A stretch of 58,732 nucleotides of DNA from positions 1 to 58,732 of the forward strand of contig MEDY01000165.1 of assembly GCA_001724265.1 (NCBI GenBank), written 5' to 3'. The notes beneath the pieces are model-generated. The model did no database searches. It was not told the DNA's origin and worked only from the letters and a program-made list of their open reading frames with translations. The position numbers and the translations under genes are program-made. This document shows, piece after piece, positions 1 through 13,500 of this stretch; the first letter of the stretch is position 1, and every line of letters begins with the position of its first letter. Origin of the DNA: Rhizaria sp. SCN 62-66 (Eukaryota > Rhizaria, unplaced).

Positions 1-66
1 CCGCCAAGTACATCGAACTGCTTGCAACCTTAACATCATTAGATCGACAGATTACAGCAATAGAAC

Positions 67-138
67 GGTCAATTAGCTCAGCGGTAGATCGTTGCTTTCG
101 TAAAGCAAATGTCGTGGGTTCAAACCCCACATTGACCT
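67..138 (+). tRNA. tRNA-Thr (anticodon CGU)
   Basis: The sequence folds as a 72-nt tRNA. The 7-bp acceptor stem is perfect (GGTCAAT with ATTGACC). The anticodon stem TTGCT/AGCAA encloses loop TTCGTAA, giving anticodon CGT, which reads ACG (Thr). The T arm GTGGG-TTCAAAC-CCCAC is perfect. A-box (TAGCTCAGCGG) and B-box (GGTTCAAACCC) promoter elements are present. CCA is not encoded, as is usual for nuclear tRNA genes. The D stem GCTC/GATC carries a C11-U24 mismatch where C-G is normal, so activity is likely but not certain. No intron is seen. Confidence 0.88.
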
Positions 139-139
139 G

Positions 140-149
140 TTTTTTTTTT
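140..149 (+). terminator. RNA polymerase III T-run terminator
   Basis: Ten consecutive T residues begin two bases after the tRNA 3' end. This is the standard Pol III termination signal and supports the tRNA being a nuclear transcription unit. Confidence 0.8.
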
Positions 150-1539
150 CTGCGGCGCTCTCGCTAACTTTCCCGCCCCCTCTGCTGCACTCCGCGTACA
201 TTTTTTTTTGTGGTCCGCGCGCGCCTAGGTGTCCGACCCTCTGTCACGCTCCAGCTGCGGTCCGCCACTGCTGTCAAGTCGCAGGCCACTGCCACTCTAT
301 CTGGTGTCTGTTATTAATACCGCTTGTTCGTCGGACGGATGGTAGTCACGCTGGCGGCGCTGGTGCCGGCGAGAGCACGGCGGTGACGTTCGCCGAGATC
401 GAGACAAGCAAGGGCAGCTGTGCGGAGGTCCTCAGGAGCGCAGCAGAGCACAGCCAATCATTCCTCTGCCGCAGCGACGACTGTTGCCACGAGTGGCGCA
501 TGCGGCGGTGTATTATTCACAACTTGTGTGAAATGCACCGACATGACGTCTCACCGCTGCTGTCGTCTGTTTCGCCACCTGAGGCGACCGCGTTCATCGC
601 CGCGTTGCAAACGTCCACCCCAAGCGACATGCTCGGTGTCACAACAGCGCTGCTTGGTGTGGTCCCACAGGCAGAGCGAGCTGCCTCCTCATCGCGTGGC
701 GTTTCGGGGGTATAGCTTGCTCCATCTTGCCGCGAACTTGCTTGCGACCATGAGCAATGTTTCCCCCGTCACAAAGGAAACATGTTAATTATGTATCGAG
801 TCAGCGGTTTTCACTGGAATACACGTTGTTCCTCTCGTGCGCTGTCACGCGAATCTTCGACAGGGAAAATATCTTAGGGGTGTTCCAGGTCATGGTATAC
901 ACACATGTCCGCGCAGGATTTCAGAGTTGAAAGTAAAATATAATGTATAACCGCGCAAATAAAGTCTAATTGCTTGGTTTATATTGCTATAGCCAAATAA
1001 ACAGTCGCGTTATATCGGTTGGAAGTGCTGCAACTGTCTGACGGTGGGCAGGACCGTGGTGGACCGTGTGGGGGCAAAGGGGTTGAGAGGAGCCCTTGAA
1101 GTCGGTTAAATCATGAGAATAGAGGGTCCAACGCGAGGCAGTAAAGTCATGTTTTTGACTCCCGTTATTTTGTATTGATGTTCATATTGCATTCAATTTT
1201 TGGGCTCTGTTGACGGAGACCTGCCTCGTCTGAGCCTTGCGCCAACACAGCTCTTTGAGGAGGCACTGGAAGACAGGCCAATATCTCTCATTCCAGTGTT
1301 TCGAACCGTCATATCCATTTCTTTACACTTCTGACTGATTTTTGTTATTTATCACACATTTAATCATAATTTCATTTGTGCTCGTTTTCTCAACTACTGT
1401 TCTTCTCTCGCTACGTCTTCTTTTGTTCACCCTTAGTGGATTGCGTCAGCAACTTGGCGCAAAACTCCCAGTACCGTTTCGCTGCGAGCCCTCACCTGAC
1501 GGAGTGCTGAGTTCTTCGCACCCGCCTTTGCACGGTTCC
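150..1539. other. Intergenic region upstream of the giant membrane protein gene
   Basis: Positions 150-780 are moderately GC-rich and hold only the doubtful ORF at 383-715. Positions 780-1340 turn AT-rich with stops in every frame, typical of gaps in this window. Positions 1342-1539 are open in the frame of the next gene but lack ATG. A possible acceptor (CTTAG near 1436) leaves room for an upstream 5' exon that I cannot place. I see no repeat or RNA gene here beyond the tRNA. Confidence 0.5.
383..715 (+). CDS. Doubtful ORF or degenerate exon, unknown
   Basis: An open frame of about 110 codons lies in a GC-rich patch between the tRNA and the first large gene. It has no in-frame ATG at its left end (it opens at a GTG and stays open further upstream) and it ends at TAG. 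The translation has helix-like stretches (residues about 39-95) and several Cys, but I recognise no family. A second frame (420-788) is also open, and codon bias is weaker than in the real genes here. It may be a pseudogene, one exon of an unseen gene, or chance. Confidence 0.2.
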   Translation: MTFAEIETSKGSCAEVLRSAAEHSQSFLCRSDDCCHEWRMRRCIIHNLCEMHRHDVSPLLSSVSPPEATAFIAALQTSTPSDMLGVTTALLGVVPQAERAASSSRGVSGV

Positions 1540-4500
1540 ATGCGCGGTGCTTTCCGCTCCCGGGCGCTTTGTCGGGAAAGCGGCTCCAGGCTTGATGAGC
1601 CCACACCAACAACAACTCGTCATTCCTCTTCGTCGGGAGATTCTTCTGCCACTACCTCTCTCCCCGCCGCAGTAGCCAGGATCTCAGACTCGAACGGCTC
1701 TTTGATATTGTTTGCGCCGCTACAGCAGCGTGGTTTCCGCGCCCTTACGGCCCTGACGATCTTCATCCTTGCGATTCTCTCCGTTCTCACCTCTTTCCCT
1801 CTATCCGCCACCGCCACCGCCACGGCAGCCGCAGTCTCCCACGCTGAGTCTGCGTCTAACCCCTCCGCCGCTACCGGCTCCCCTGCCGCCGGGTCGCACC
1901 CGCGCTTCTCTCGCGCGCACGCTGAGACGGTTTCGGACGTCTCCTCCCGCGTGCGCGAGGTCCGCGGGCTCGCCAACGATGTGGAGAAGTTCGCAGCCTT
2001 CACCGACGACAGTCTCGACGAGTTCGAGCGCCAGATCGAGGAGATGGCCGCCGAGGCTGTGCAGAACTCGCTCAACAAGGCCGTCACAGAGCTCACGCAG
2101 CTGGCCGCCTCCGCGGCGCCCGGATCGCTGCCCGCGACGATCGTGGCGGCCACGCAGGAACTCAAGAAGCTGCTGGCCAGCGGACACGCAGAGAAGTCCC
2201 ACAACGCCGAGACGCATCTTCAGGACAAAATCGCCCGGTACGCTCGTAAACTATCTTTAAACGAGTTTAATTTTGTACAATTAAACTTTATTTTAGTCAT
2301 AATTTATTGCAATCTCTTTTTCTCTTAAAACTCATAATTTGTGTTCTATACCTCGCTCGTTTTTCTGGACTTTCTCGTTTTCAGGCTGCAGACGCTGCGC
2401 CGCGTGGAGACGGCCCTGCGCAGCGCGCTGGCGACGCACGGCTCGGTGCCGGTGGAGACCGCGGCCGCGCTGGTCTCCGTGGCGCTGCGCGAGCACGCGG
2501 CGGGCACGGCGGAGGAGCTGCTGTCACACGCGCAGAGCCAGGCCGAGACGCAGGTGAAGCGCGCGCGCAAGGGCTACGAGGCCACGGGCTCGGGCGCGGA
2601 CGCCGTGATGCAGCGCGAGTATGCGACGCAGGTGCTGCTGCTCAAGGACCTCACGCGCCAGCTGCGCGACGAAGCCATCAACGCCGCCGCCCCCGCTACG
2701 GACTCGGCGAGCGGCCACGTGGGCGAGGCGCTGACGACGACGGCGACGCAGGCCAAGATCGCGCAGGTGGACGCGCTGCTGGCCGCGCTGTCCAAGGGCG
2801 TGCAGTCGAAGCCGGTGCGCGAGGCTGAGGCGTTCATCCAGGACATGCGTGACTCGCTGGCCGAGGCGGCCACGCCCGGCATCGCGACTGCGCGCGAGGC
2901 CATCGAGTCGCTGCTGTACCGCGCCACGGGCCACCTCACCAAGGCGCCGCCGCATAAGGACATCGACGTCGCGTTCGATCTCATCGAGAAGGTGCTGCAC
3001 CGCGGCCAGAGCGCGGGCAACTATGCGCCCTCGCAGTACGAAGTCACGCAGATGATGATCTCGGACGCCGAGAAGCTCCTGTCGCAGCTGCCACGGCAGA
3101 ACGGCCACGTTCACGCCGCGCGCGCGCTGCTGCGCGTCGCCTTGCGTGGAGAGATGATTGACAAGGCGCGCCAGGCGCTCGAGTCGTCGATCGCGAACTC
3201 CCACGGCAGCCCGAGCCGCAACGGCGACAGCGGCAACGGCGACGGCAACGTGCGCGTGTCGATTCCGCCCGCGGTGGCGGCGGCGGTGCGCGAGGCGCAG
3301 TCGCGGCTGCACTCGCTGCTGTCCCCCGCGGCTGCGGACGGCGACGCGCGGAGCGAGCGCGCGGCCAAGCTCAAAGAGATCGCGGCGATCCGCGCCCTGC
3401 TGAGTCAGCAGGCCGTGGCGCAGCTCGCGGGCAAGGACGTGCTCGCGCTGCTGCGGGAGATTGAGGACCGCGTGCGCGGCGACGACGAGGGCGACGACGA
3501 CGTGCTGGCCGGCGCGCAGGACGACACTATCGACCCCTTCACGGGCAAGCCGTACCCGGTCTCGAAGCACTACGGCAAGAGCGACAAGAGCGGCGGCGGC
3601 GCGTCGGGCCAGGCGCACGAGGACTCGGCGCCGGTCGACGACGCCGACGCGCGCGACGCCAGCGCGCTGCAGGCCATCAAGTACGCGCGCGCCGCGCTGG
3701 AGGTGATCGTTCCCTCCGCCGAGGAGGCCGACGCGCTCAGCGAGCACAGCGAGGCGCTCAATCTCGCGGTCAACGAGCTGCACTTCGCGCAGCGGTCGAT
3801 CACCAAGCGGCGCGCGAGCAAGCTGGAGACGCCCGAGGAGCTCAAGGCGCGCGGCGCGACCATGGGCTCCGAGGCCGCGGCTCTGCGTCTCTCGTGCGCG
3901 CAGACAGTGAACCACCTGGAGCAGGCGGCCAAGCACGTGCGCAACGCCGAGGCGCTGCACCAGGGCAAGTGGACGCAGGAGCAGCTCACGGCGCTCAAGA
4001 ACGGCGAGGCCAGCGTGTTGGAGGGGCTCTACGCGGCGCAGGAAGGGCTCGTGTTGCTGACTGTGCAGGAGGAGAACAGCATCGAGATGCGCGCGGCGCG
4101 GGCGGCGCAGAAGATGGCGGACAAGGAGATGATCGCGAAGCTGGTGCAGTCGGCCGAGGACGCGCTCTCCCGCGTGACCGCGATCGACCCCCGCGTGCGG
4201 CGCGCGCAGGAGATCCTAGCGACGTTGTCGCACCCTTCGCTCGAGATCGGCGAGGCCGAGCGCCAGGTCAACGTCGACAACGCGGAGCGGCTGCTCGCCG
4301 AGGCCGCGGTCGCGCACGCGTCGCCTGAAGTGCAGATCGCGCTGCACGATTTGGCGACGTTTGCCGAGATGCGCGACCTGGATAACGCCAGGACGGCGCT
4401 GTCGCACGCGCCACAGACTCTCGAAGTGGTCTCGGCGCTGGCCGACATTGAGGAGGCCAAGCTCGACCTCACACACCCGGGCCGCAGCCCGCTGGGCTTG

Positions 4501-7500
4501 ACGCGCGAACGCATCCGCCGTGCGCATGGCACACTCATCCAGACCGAGAAGGACATGGACAACATCGCCTCTGCCGGCGTCACGTCGTCCCACGCATCGC
4601 GTTTCCTCGAGTCCGTCGGTGCTCGGTACGTTACGCACACATTCTCTTTTTATTGTCTCGTCATATTGTTTAGCACATTTAATATTAAGCTTTGGACGCT
4701 TTGAATTTTACTCACACCTTTCTGATTCCTGTTTGTTCACCTCTTTCTATCCTTCTCTCAGCATGGAGGCGCTGGCCGAGAAGGGCATCGAGCACCCGGC
4801 GGACCTGTCGCACCACGACAAAGAGCTGGTTGAGGCTGCCTCGCTGGTCAACGCGCTGCACCAGGTCGACGAGCTGGACAAGGCGCGCGACATGCTCAAC
4901 AAGCTTGAAGAGATGCAGCTGCTGCGCATGCGGCCCGCGGACAAGCGCGCGCTGATGCGCGAGCTGCAGGCGCGGCTGGGCGCGGCGGAGCGCACAGTGG
5001 TGACGCGGCGCGCGCACCGGCTGCTGCAGAAGGAGCAGCAGCACAAGGCGATCGACCGCGAGATGGACGAGCTGCGCGCGCAGGCGCACTCGGAGATCGG
5101 CGACGCCGGGCTGGTGGCCGCGATCGACGAGCTGCACGAGCTACAGGAGAAGCTGCACCGCGACTTCAAGCAGGGCAAGGACCTGACGCACCGCGAGGAC
5201 GGGCACGGCATGGGCGACAACAACGACAAGGACGGCGACCAAGAGCCCGACAAGGTGTCGTTCGTGACGCACCGCGCGCAGGACTACGTCAGCTCGGTCC
5301 GCTCGCAGCTCTACGGCGAGAAGGAAACGGACGAGCAGATGACCACGCGCGAGCTCCTCGAGGTCGACGAGATCCTGCGCGAAGTCAAGCCGCTGCACCG
5401 TGGCTTTGCTTCTGCCGGCGAGAACGACCACGAAGAGGGCGAGGACGCTCTCCCGTCGACACACGACGACCTCGCCGCCGCGCTCGCCGCCGTGGAGGAG
5501 CTGCGCATCGCCAAGGTGCGCCAGCACTCGGACGCGGCGCAGCGTGCGCGCATGACGGCGCTGCAGCGCATCGCGTCGCTGATCTCGCGCACCGCGCAGC
5601 GCATGAACCCCGACGATCGCAGCGACGCGTTCCTGCTCTCGCGCGCAGAGCGCATGGTGCGCAAGGCGCTGACCGAGGAGCGCATCGCCGAGGCCGCGCT
5701 CGAAGTCAAGGATCTCCGCAACAGCACTGACGGCAACAAGACGGCCGCGCTGCAGGCCGTCGAGGCCAAGCTGCGCGCCGCGCAGGTCGTCGGCCGCGGC
5801 GGCGACGGCGACGCCGCGAGCAAGCTGCTGTCGTCGGTGCGCGCCGACCTGGAGCGCGCACAAGCCCCGGTCCCGCAGCACCAGATGGCGCGCCTGGCCG
5901 CGCTCGACGCCCTGCGCGAGGCGCAGCGGCCCGGCGCGCGGCCCGAGGAGGAGCTCACCCTGACCGTCAAGGACCTGGGCGTGTTCGGCGACGCCGACGC
6001 GGCGCGCGAGGTGCGCACGGTCATCGAGGGCGTGCTGGTCGCGATCAAGGCACGCGGGCACAAGGACGACGACTACGCGCGCCGCGCGCCAGACTCGAGC
6101 GAGAACCGCGAGATCGTGTCGCTGCTGGCACAGGCCGTGGAGCGGCTTGACTTCGACCACGCGGCCTCGCCCGAGAGGACACGTCATGCGAGCAGCGCGG
6201 AGAAGGCCCGCGTGCGCCGCGCAGAGCTGCTGATCGACTTATCCGAGGCCGAGAAGGCGCTTGAGACGGCGCTGGAGCTGCTGCAGCCACTCGCCAGCGG
6301 CGAGAAGGCCATCGGCCGCGCAGTCAAGATGATCACCGAAGTCTACCACGAGCTGGACCGCAACATGGGCGCAGTCACCGAAGACGACGCCAACAGTGGC
6401 GGCGACAGCAGTAGAGACCGCGAGCGCGCGATGACTGCGGGCCGCACTGAGGTTCTCCGCGAGCTCGACCAGGCCCTCGGCGACATCGCGATCGCGCCGC
6501 TCGAGGTGCAGGAGAAACGCTCTGTGCGCCGCGCCGAGCGCCTGCTCCGCAACGCCTACACCATCTTGGTGCGCCACCACAGCGCCGCGTACGCGATGCG
6601 CTTCCCCAAGACGCCGCCGTTCACGCGCCGCCGCGCCTTCGACCGCGCGCAGCGCGGCCTCCCGCCGCTCGAGAAGTCGCCCAAATCCCGTCATGGCGAC
6701 GACAACGACGACGACGACGAGGACGAGGACGGCGCGAGCAGCGCCGCCGCGCGCGGCAACGGCGACGAGCTGGCGCACGTTGAGGGCCTCATGGAGCAGC
6801 TCAAGTCGATGCCCGCGCTCGCTGACGGGCAGCGCGACGCCGGCGCCGCCCGCCGCCGCGAGCAGCAGCGGTCGCAGCTGCTGGACGAGTTGGAGAAGAC
6901 GGCCGAGGACATCCGCGCGCGGCGCCCCGGCGACCTGGCGCGGCGCCTCGTGCTGCCCGCGCGCGTGACGGAGCGCGACGTGCGCCAGGGCGTGCCGATG
7001 AGCCAGAAGGGCACGTGCACTCACTACCCAGGCGGCGGCTTCCACCTCGCCGCGAAGCAGTGCGTGCCCGACTCGGTCTGCACGCCCACGTCGTGCAACC
7101 ACCACGGGCTGTGCACCATCCTCAGCGGCTCCGTGCACTGCCTCTGTGACCCCGGGTTCGCGACTGAGGGCTCGCGCATGTGCTCCACGTGCACGGCCCG
7201 GTCCGCGCGGTACCCCGACTGCTTCACGCGCGAGCTCACAGACGACTTCGTGCGCGACGCGCTCAACCCGGAGTCGTGCACGGCGCCGCTGCTGCCCACG
7301 TCGCTCAACGCGCCTGGGCTGCTGCACAGCGCGCAGCGCACCGTGCACGTGCAGCAGCAGTACTTCATCAACACGGCCGTCAACTCGCAGTCGACGCACG
7401 TCGTCGTCGAGGAGGAGTCGCTGCTGCGCGTGCACGTCTTTGCCGAGCACGGCGACTTGCTGCAGAGCGCGCGCACCATCGCCGTGCAGCTCGTGCTGCT

Positions 7501-10500
7501 CGACTCGCGCACTGTGATCCACGACGCGTCGCTCTTCTTCGGTGAGCAGGAGGCCGTCATGGCCGCCATCCTCGCCCCCGGCGTCTCGTACGGCATCGTC
7601 TTTACCTACGACGGCGAGGAGATCCACAAGCGCTCGCTTGCGACGCAGCGCGCGTGCCCGACGATGCACTTGGACCTCGCGCTTACGCCGGCGTCTAAGC
7701 TGCAGCAATACGGCGAGACCGCGGCGACCGACGCCATGGACTCCCGCCTCACCGCTGACCCCACGCTCACCCACCAGGTACGGAAAGCAAAGGTCATTCT
7801 CTTCTCCACATTTTTATCAACACTTGAATGCACACAATTATTTCTCTCTCTCTTTCTCACACACTTCATTTTCGCTTGTTTGTGAATCTTTCTTAGGGAA
7901 CGAACCGCAATCCTATTGCGCCTGGCCATGTGCTGGCCCAGGGCGTCATGGAGGGCGCGATCACGCCCGTTGAGGCGGCCGCGCTGGCCGCGGGCCACGG
8001 CGCGTGCGTGTCGCGCCCGCACATCCCGACGTTCCCGGTGGACAAGGACGGCGTGTTTGACGTCCCCACGCTGGGCTTCTACAAGGACGAGCAGCTGGCC
8101 ATTATGACCGGCGACACGGGCCGCGGCCGCGAGACGGCCGACGCGGCGCGCTCCGCGGGGCGTACTGGCGAGCAGCTGGAGCAGGTGGTGTATCTGCTCA
8201 CGTTTGACATCCCCGAGGTGCAGCAGCGGCAGGCCTTTGTCGAGGCGCAGGTCGAGTTCAACTTCGTCTACGGCGACCTGCGCATGATGCTGCGCAACGC
8301 CGCCTCGGAGCTGCTCTACCTCGCCACGCCCGCGCTCAACAGCAACTCGCTCCGTGTCCCGCTGGGCCCCGGGCGCTACTCGCTGACCGTGCTGCTGCTG
8401 CGGCCCAAGGCGGCGCCTGTGCCCGAGCTGCCGTTTAACCTGCCGCACGTGTCCGGCGCGGCGACGGAGCACGCGGTGACGATGCCTGAGTGTCTGATGT
8501 ACACGTTCCGCTTTAAGGCCGACTTCGTGGCCGTGCCCGAGCTCCCCAGCGGCGAGCACCTCGCGCCCGACGACATTTTGACCGAGGACTGCGGCTACAA
8601 CCAGCTGCCCGCGCACCTTAACGTGCCCTCGCTCATGGGCTACCACGGCAACACGCTGCACTTCTTTGACACCTTCCGCTACGAGCCGTTCCAGATGACG
8701 CGCTACACGCACTTTGAGCTGCGTGAGCCGTCGCTGGTGCGCCTCTTCGTGCCGCACGACTCGAACCACCAGCAGGTCGAGATCCGCCTCGTGCACCTGG
8801 ACCACGCTAAGAACTCGTCCGCAGCGCACCGCGGCCACAGTACGGACGCCACTCACCGCGCCGGCTACGGGCTGGACGAGACGCTGTCCGAGGGCGACGC
8901 GTGGGGCGCGCACGACGAGGAGAAGGCGTGGGGCGACTACTCGCAGTACGCCGGCGACTACGACAACGAAGACGGCGTCGCCACCGCGCAGCACGGCGTC
9001 AAGGTCATGGACTACGACAACACCGAGGAGGAGCGCCTCGCCCGCGCGACGCGCCGGCTGCGCGGCGTGCAGGCCACGGACTCAGTGCACACCAACGCCG
9101 CGGAGCACATCGTGGACCGCGGCCGCAACTCGCGCGCGCGCGCCGCCGTCGACGCCACGATCGTGTCCGTCGGCATCATCTCGAAGCGGTACAAGTCCGA
9201 GTGGGTCGTCGCCGAGCTGGCGCCCGGCGCTTACCGGCTCGACTTCCGCGTCTCCGCGTCGCGCTTCTTGCCGCTGACCGAGACCAAATGCGAGGGCTTT
9301 TCGCTCGAGATGTCGGTGCAGCCCGTGCCGCGCGTCGAGAGCATGTCCAACGCCGAGTGCGTCGTCACCGAGACCAACGCGCCCACCATCCCCGAGGACA
9401 TCGTCGACGGGACCGTGATCTTCGGCGCGCGCGCGCAGGCCGCGACCCCCGGCAGCGGCGACGACGAGCGCGAGGGCGCTCGCGCTAAGTCGCTGGGCTA
9501 CTCGTACGTGGCCCGCGTGGAGCGCCAAAACTGGTCGCCGCAGACGCCCGTGGCAACGTGGGAGTTCTGGGTGCGCCAGCTGCCCGAGGACCAGGACGGA
9601 CTTATCTTCGACCTGGAGCTCGAGTACGACTTCACGCGCATCCCGCTCATCGCTTACCTGGAGGAGTCGCTCGACCCGCGCGACAAGGCCGCCGCCGAGT
9701 CCGCCGCGCGCGCACACGCCGTGCGTCGCGCCGAGGAGCGCGACGGTGACGACGCCGCGGACCGGCTGCGCGCGCGGCAGGCCAAGGCGCAGCGCGGCGG
9801 GCTTAAGGGCTTCAAGAGCGCGAACAAGACTGCGGCCGAGCTCGCGGACGAAGTTCTCGCGACCGTGGGTACGCAGGCTCGCGAGCGCCGCGCCGACGGC
9901 GAGCCCGCGACGCTGCAGGACCGCAACTACCAGACGCTGCGCCGCAAGCTCGCGCCCGGCTTCTACCGCCTTGCGCTGTACCTGCTCGCGCCGTACCCGT
10001 TCATCACGATCGGCGTCGACGACGGCCGTCCCGGCCCGCTGGACGACTTTGCGTGCGTCGAGTACGACATGCGCCTGCGCGTTATCTCGCCCAAGGAAGA
10101 GCCGCTTGTCGGCCGCTGCCTCGAGCGCTCGCACCTGCGCCCCGGCCTGATGCGACTGCCCTCGTCGCTGACGTCGATGCGCTTCCTCGGCTCTGACATG
10201 CTGGCGACGCAGACGCAGGTGCAGGGCAGGTTCTTCTTCCCGCGCATGCAACAGACGCAGCACTCGCTGCAGGAGCACCTGGACGCCATCGATGCCGACC
10301 AGTCGCACGCCGTCGCCTTCCACGACTCCAAGGCGCTGTCCAAGCGCCCACCGTCGGTCAAGCGCGTCGAGCTCGTCGTGCCCGCCGTCGCGCTGCTGCG
10401 CTTCGCCGTCGACGCGCTGGGCGTGCCGATGAAGGTGTCGCTGAACCGCGTGCTGTGTCTCTCGCACCCTGGCCGCCCGCTGTCTGAACAGGCCGAGGGC

Positions 10501-13500
10501 AGCGCCACGCGCGCCGAGCCCTGGGTCAAGTACGACATGCACCGCACACTCGCGCGCTCTAAGACCGCCGTGGGCTGCATCGAGAGCGTGTTCTCGTCCA
10601 AGCAGGGCCAGTTCTCGACCGCGCGCTTCGTGGACCCCGGCGTGTACGAGCTCGTGTTCGAGCAGGCGGCGCAGACGGTGGGCGACGACGCGCACGACGC
10701 GGCCGACTGCGTGGGCTTCACGCTGCAGCTCGCGCTCAGCGCCGTGCACGCCATGGCCGAGCCTGACGTGGTGGCCAGCAAGGTCTTCCGCACGGATCGC
10801 GAGTCGGGCCAATACGCAGCATGGGAACACGCCAACCGGCGCGAGCGCGACCGCGACGCGTACGACAAGGACGAGGACGTCGACCCCGAGTTCCTGGCCC
10901 ACGAGGAGACGCGCCGCGAGCTGGCGATCCACCAGAACTTCCGTCCCCACGCGCTGTTGTCGGACCTGGCGCTGTTCCAAGACTTCATTCCACTGTGCCC
11001 CGTGGTGGGCTCGGACCACTCGCCGCCGTCGCCGCCGCCCAAGGTCGAGTCGCTGTATCTGTACGACAGCGTGCGCCGCAACGAGCACCTGTACCTGCAG
11101 CAGCGCTACAACGAGCCGCGCTCGCACTCGATCCGCTTCAGCGTTGCGCACGCGTTCCGGCTCTACGCGCGCATCGCGTTCCCGTTCCTCTCAACGCACC
11201 TCACGCTGACGCTCACGAGCGTGGCCGCCGACGGGCTAACTGAGTACCTGGGCGAGGCGCGCTACAACAGGCATGTCATCGCCGTCGACGTCGCGCACGC
11301 CGGGGAGTGGATCCTCACCATCGCCGACGCGCCGCGCGCGCGCGAGGATACGCTCAAGCACCAAGGCCTCTTCTGCTCGTGGTACACCTTCCGCCTCGAG
11401 ATCGAGCCGCTGTCGCTGTCCGGCGCCGGCCCCTACGGCGGGCTGCTCCCAGCCGCGCTCAACATCCCGCCGCTGAACCTGCTCATGTCTTCGCTGGACC
11501 GCGTGCTCCCGCGCTTCCCCGAGGTGCCTGCGACGCTCAACTCGCCCGCGATGCTGGTGCCGCACCACTCGTTCCACCACTTCGGCGCGCACTCGCTGCT
11601 GCCGCCCGCGCGCCGCGCCGGCACCGCGGCTCACGTCCAGGCCGGGTACCGCCGCAACGAGATCCGTTTCCGTCTGCTGCACCGCTCGCTCGTGCGCGCG
11701 CTGGTGACGCCGGCGGTGCGGCCCTACCTGGACGCGCACATGGGCGCGAAGCTGCTGCTCGACTGCGACGCGTGCGACCCCGTGGCCGTGGGCAAGCGCG
11801 TGGCCGTGCACACGACGCGACACTACTCGTGGCTGCACGGCGAGCTCGACGTGGGCGACTACACGCTCACGATCGAGCCCAAGACGGGGCAGATGCCGCA
11901 ATCGTGGTTCCCGCTGCGCGGTGGCATGGACGTCGTGCTCGAGCTCGCGGTCGCGCCCGTGGCGCACATCCTCACCGGCGCCGACGACAAGCCCTACGAG
12001 CACGACGCGCAGCTGCACCACGCGGCGCCGACGCCCCGCGGCCGCACCGAGGACGGCAAGCGGTACGCGCTGCCCTCGGCCGACGCCGCCACGGACGCGA
12101 GCCGCGGGTGCGTCAAGGTGCTCAAGGAGCAGTCGTTCCACGTGTGCGCGCACTCGGAGACGATGTTCATCCAGCGCGAGAAGAGCCCCGACGACGCGCT
12201 CTCGCTCCACGGCGAGTACGCGCTGTGCCCCGAGCTCCAGGGCCACCGCGTGCACACCATCACGCTGGCGCTGCGCGAGCAATCCACCGTTGGGCTGGCG
12301 CTGCACTACGACTTCCTCATGACGGCGCTGCTGCCCACCATCACGGACGTCGTCAACGGCCACCGCTGGCACGGCGAGCGTATGCAGAACAGCTACCAGC
12401 TCTTCTCCGTGCTGCCCGCCGGCTACTACAACCTCACTATCGACTCGCTCGGTGCGCGCTCCGGCTCCTTGCTGACCGACCCCTGTCTGCGCGACACCTA
12501 CGGCTTCACGCTGCAGGTCACCCCCGTGCGCCCCGACGCCGAGGCGCCCGATGCCGCGGCGCAGTACCAGTCGTGGGCCAAGGCGCAGAAGCTCGCGCAC
12601 ACGATCCGCAAGCACAACATCCCAGCCGCCGCGCTGACCGAGACGGACCCGCTTGCGCGCGCCGTCCCGGCGAGAGCGGCCGCCGACGCCGCGGGGGCCA
12701 CGGTGGCGACCCCGGCCGAGCGCGCGCAGATCCACGCTCGCATCGCGCTGCTGCGCGCCGCCAAGGCGTCGCACCAGGGTCCCGCGTCTGAGGCGGCGTC
12801 GCTGGCGCTGTCGCCGGTGCTGCAGGCGTTCCACGCCGACGCCGCCGACGCGCAGATCGCGCGCGCGCTCGCCGCGGGCGCCACATGCCCGAATCCCGAG
12901 ATCCCCGCGCTGCTGCTGCCGCGCGACACCGAGGTCGTGATCACGTCGGCCGACGGGACGCAGATGCAGCAGGCGCGCCGCACGTGGCAGCCGCGCACGC
13001 GGTCGTCGCTGCAGAAGCTGCACAGCGATGAGGAGGCCGTGCGTCGCGACCACGTGGGCGTCAGCGAGGCGGGCGAGTTCGCCGAGCAGGCCGCCAAGGC
13101 GGGCCACGGTGAGGCCGTCGAGGCCAGCAACCTCAACGCACTCGCACTGGCTTACACGCCTGAGTTCTTCGCGCGCCTCTCGATGCCGTATGTGCGCGCG
13201 TACCCCGGCGACGGCTCCGTCTCGGCGTGGGTGCCCGAGTCTGGCGAGGCGCTGCCGCACGGCGTCACGCGCACGCTCGGCCTCAGCACGGTCGAGGAGT
13301 CGCTACTCTTCGTCGACATCCGCGCGCACTCGCCCGCTGTGCGCGAGCGCGCGCTGCAGGCCTGGTCCGTGGCGGCCGATGGCACGCGCCACGACGCCGA
13401 GGACGAGAAGGACGCGTCGCTGGCGCTGCCCGACGAACGCACAGGCGCGCACTCGGGCATCGACCTGCGTCCGCGCATCACGTACGAGTTCAACCGCGGG

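Noticed and set aside
1342-1539. Upstream extension of the giant membrane protein from 1342
   Set aside because: The extension opens at TTG with no ATG. Its AT-rich left part looks like intron or UTR, so I used the ATG at 1540.
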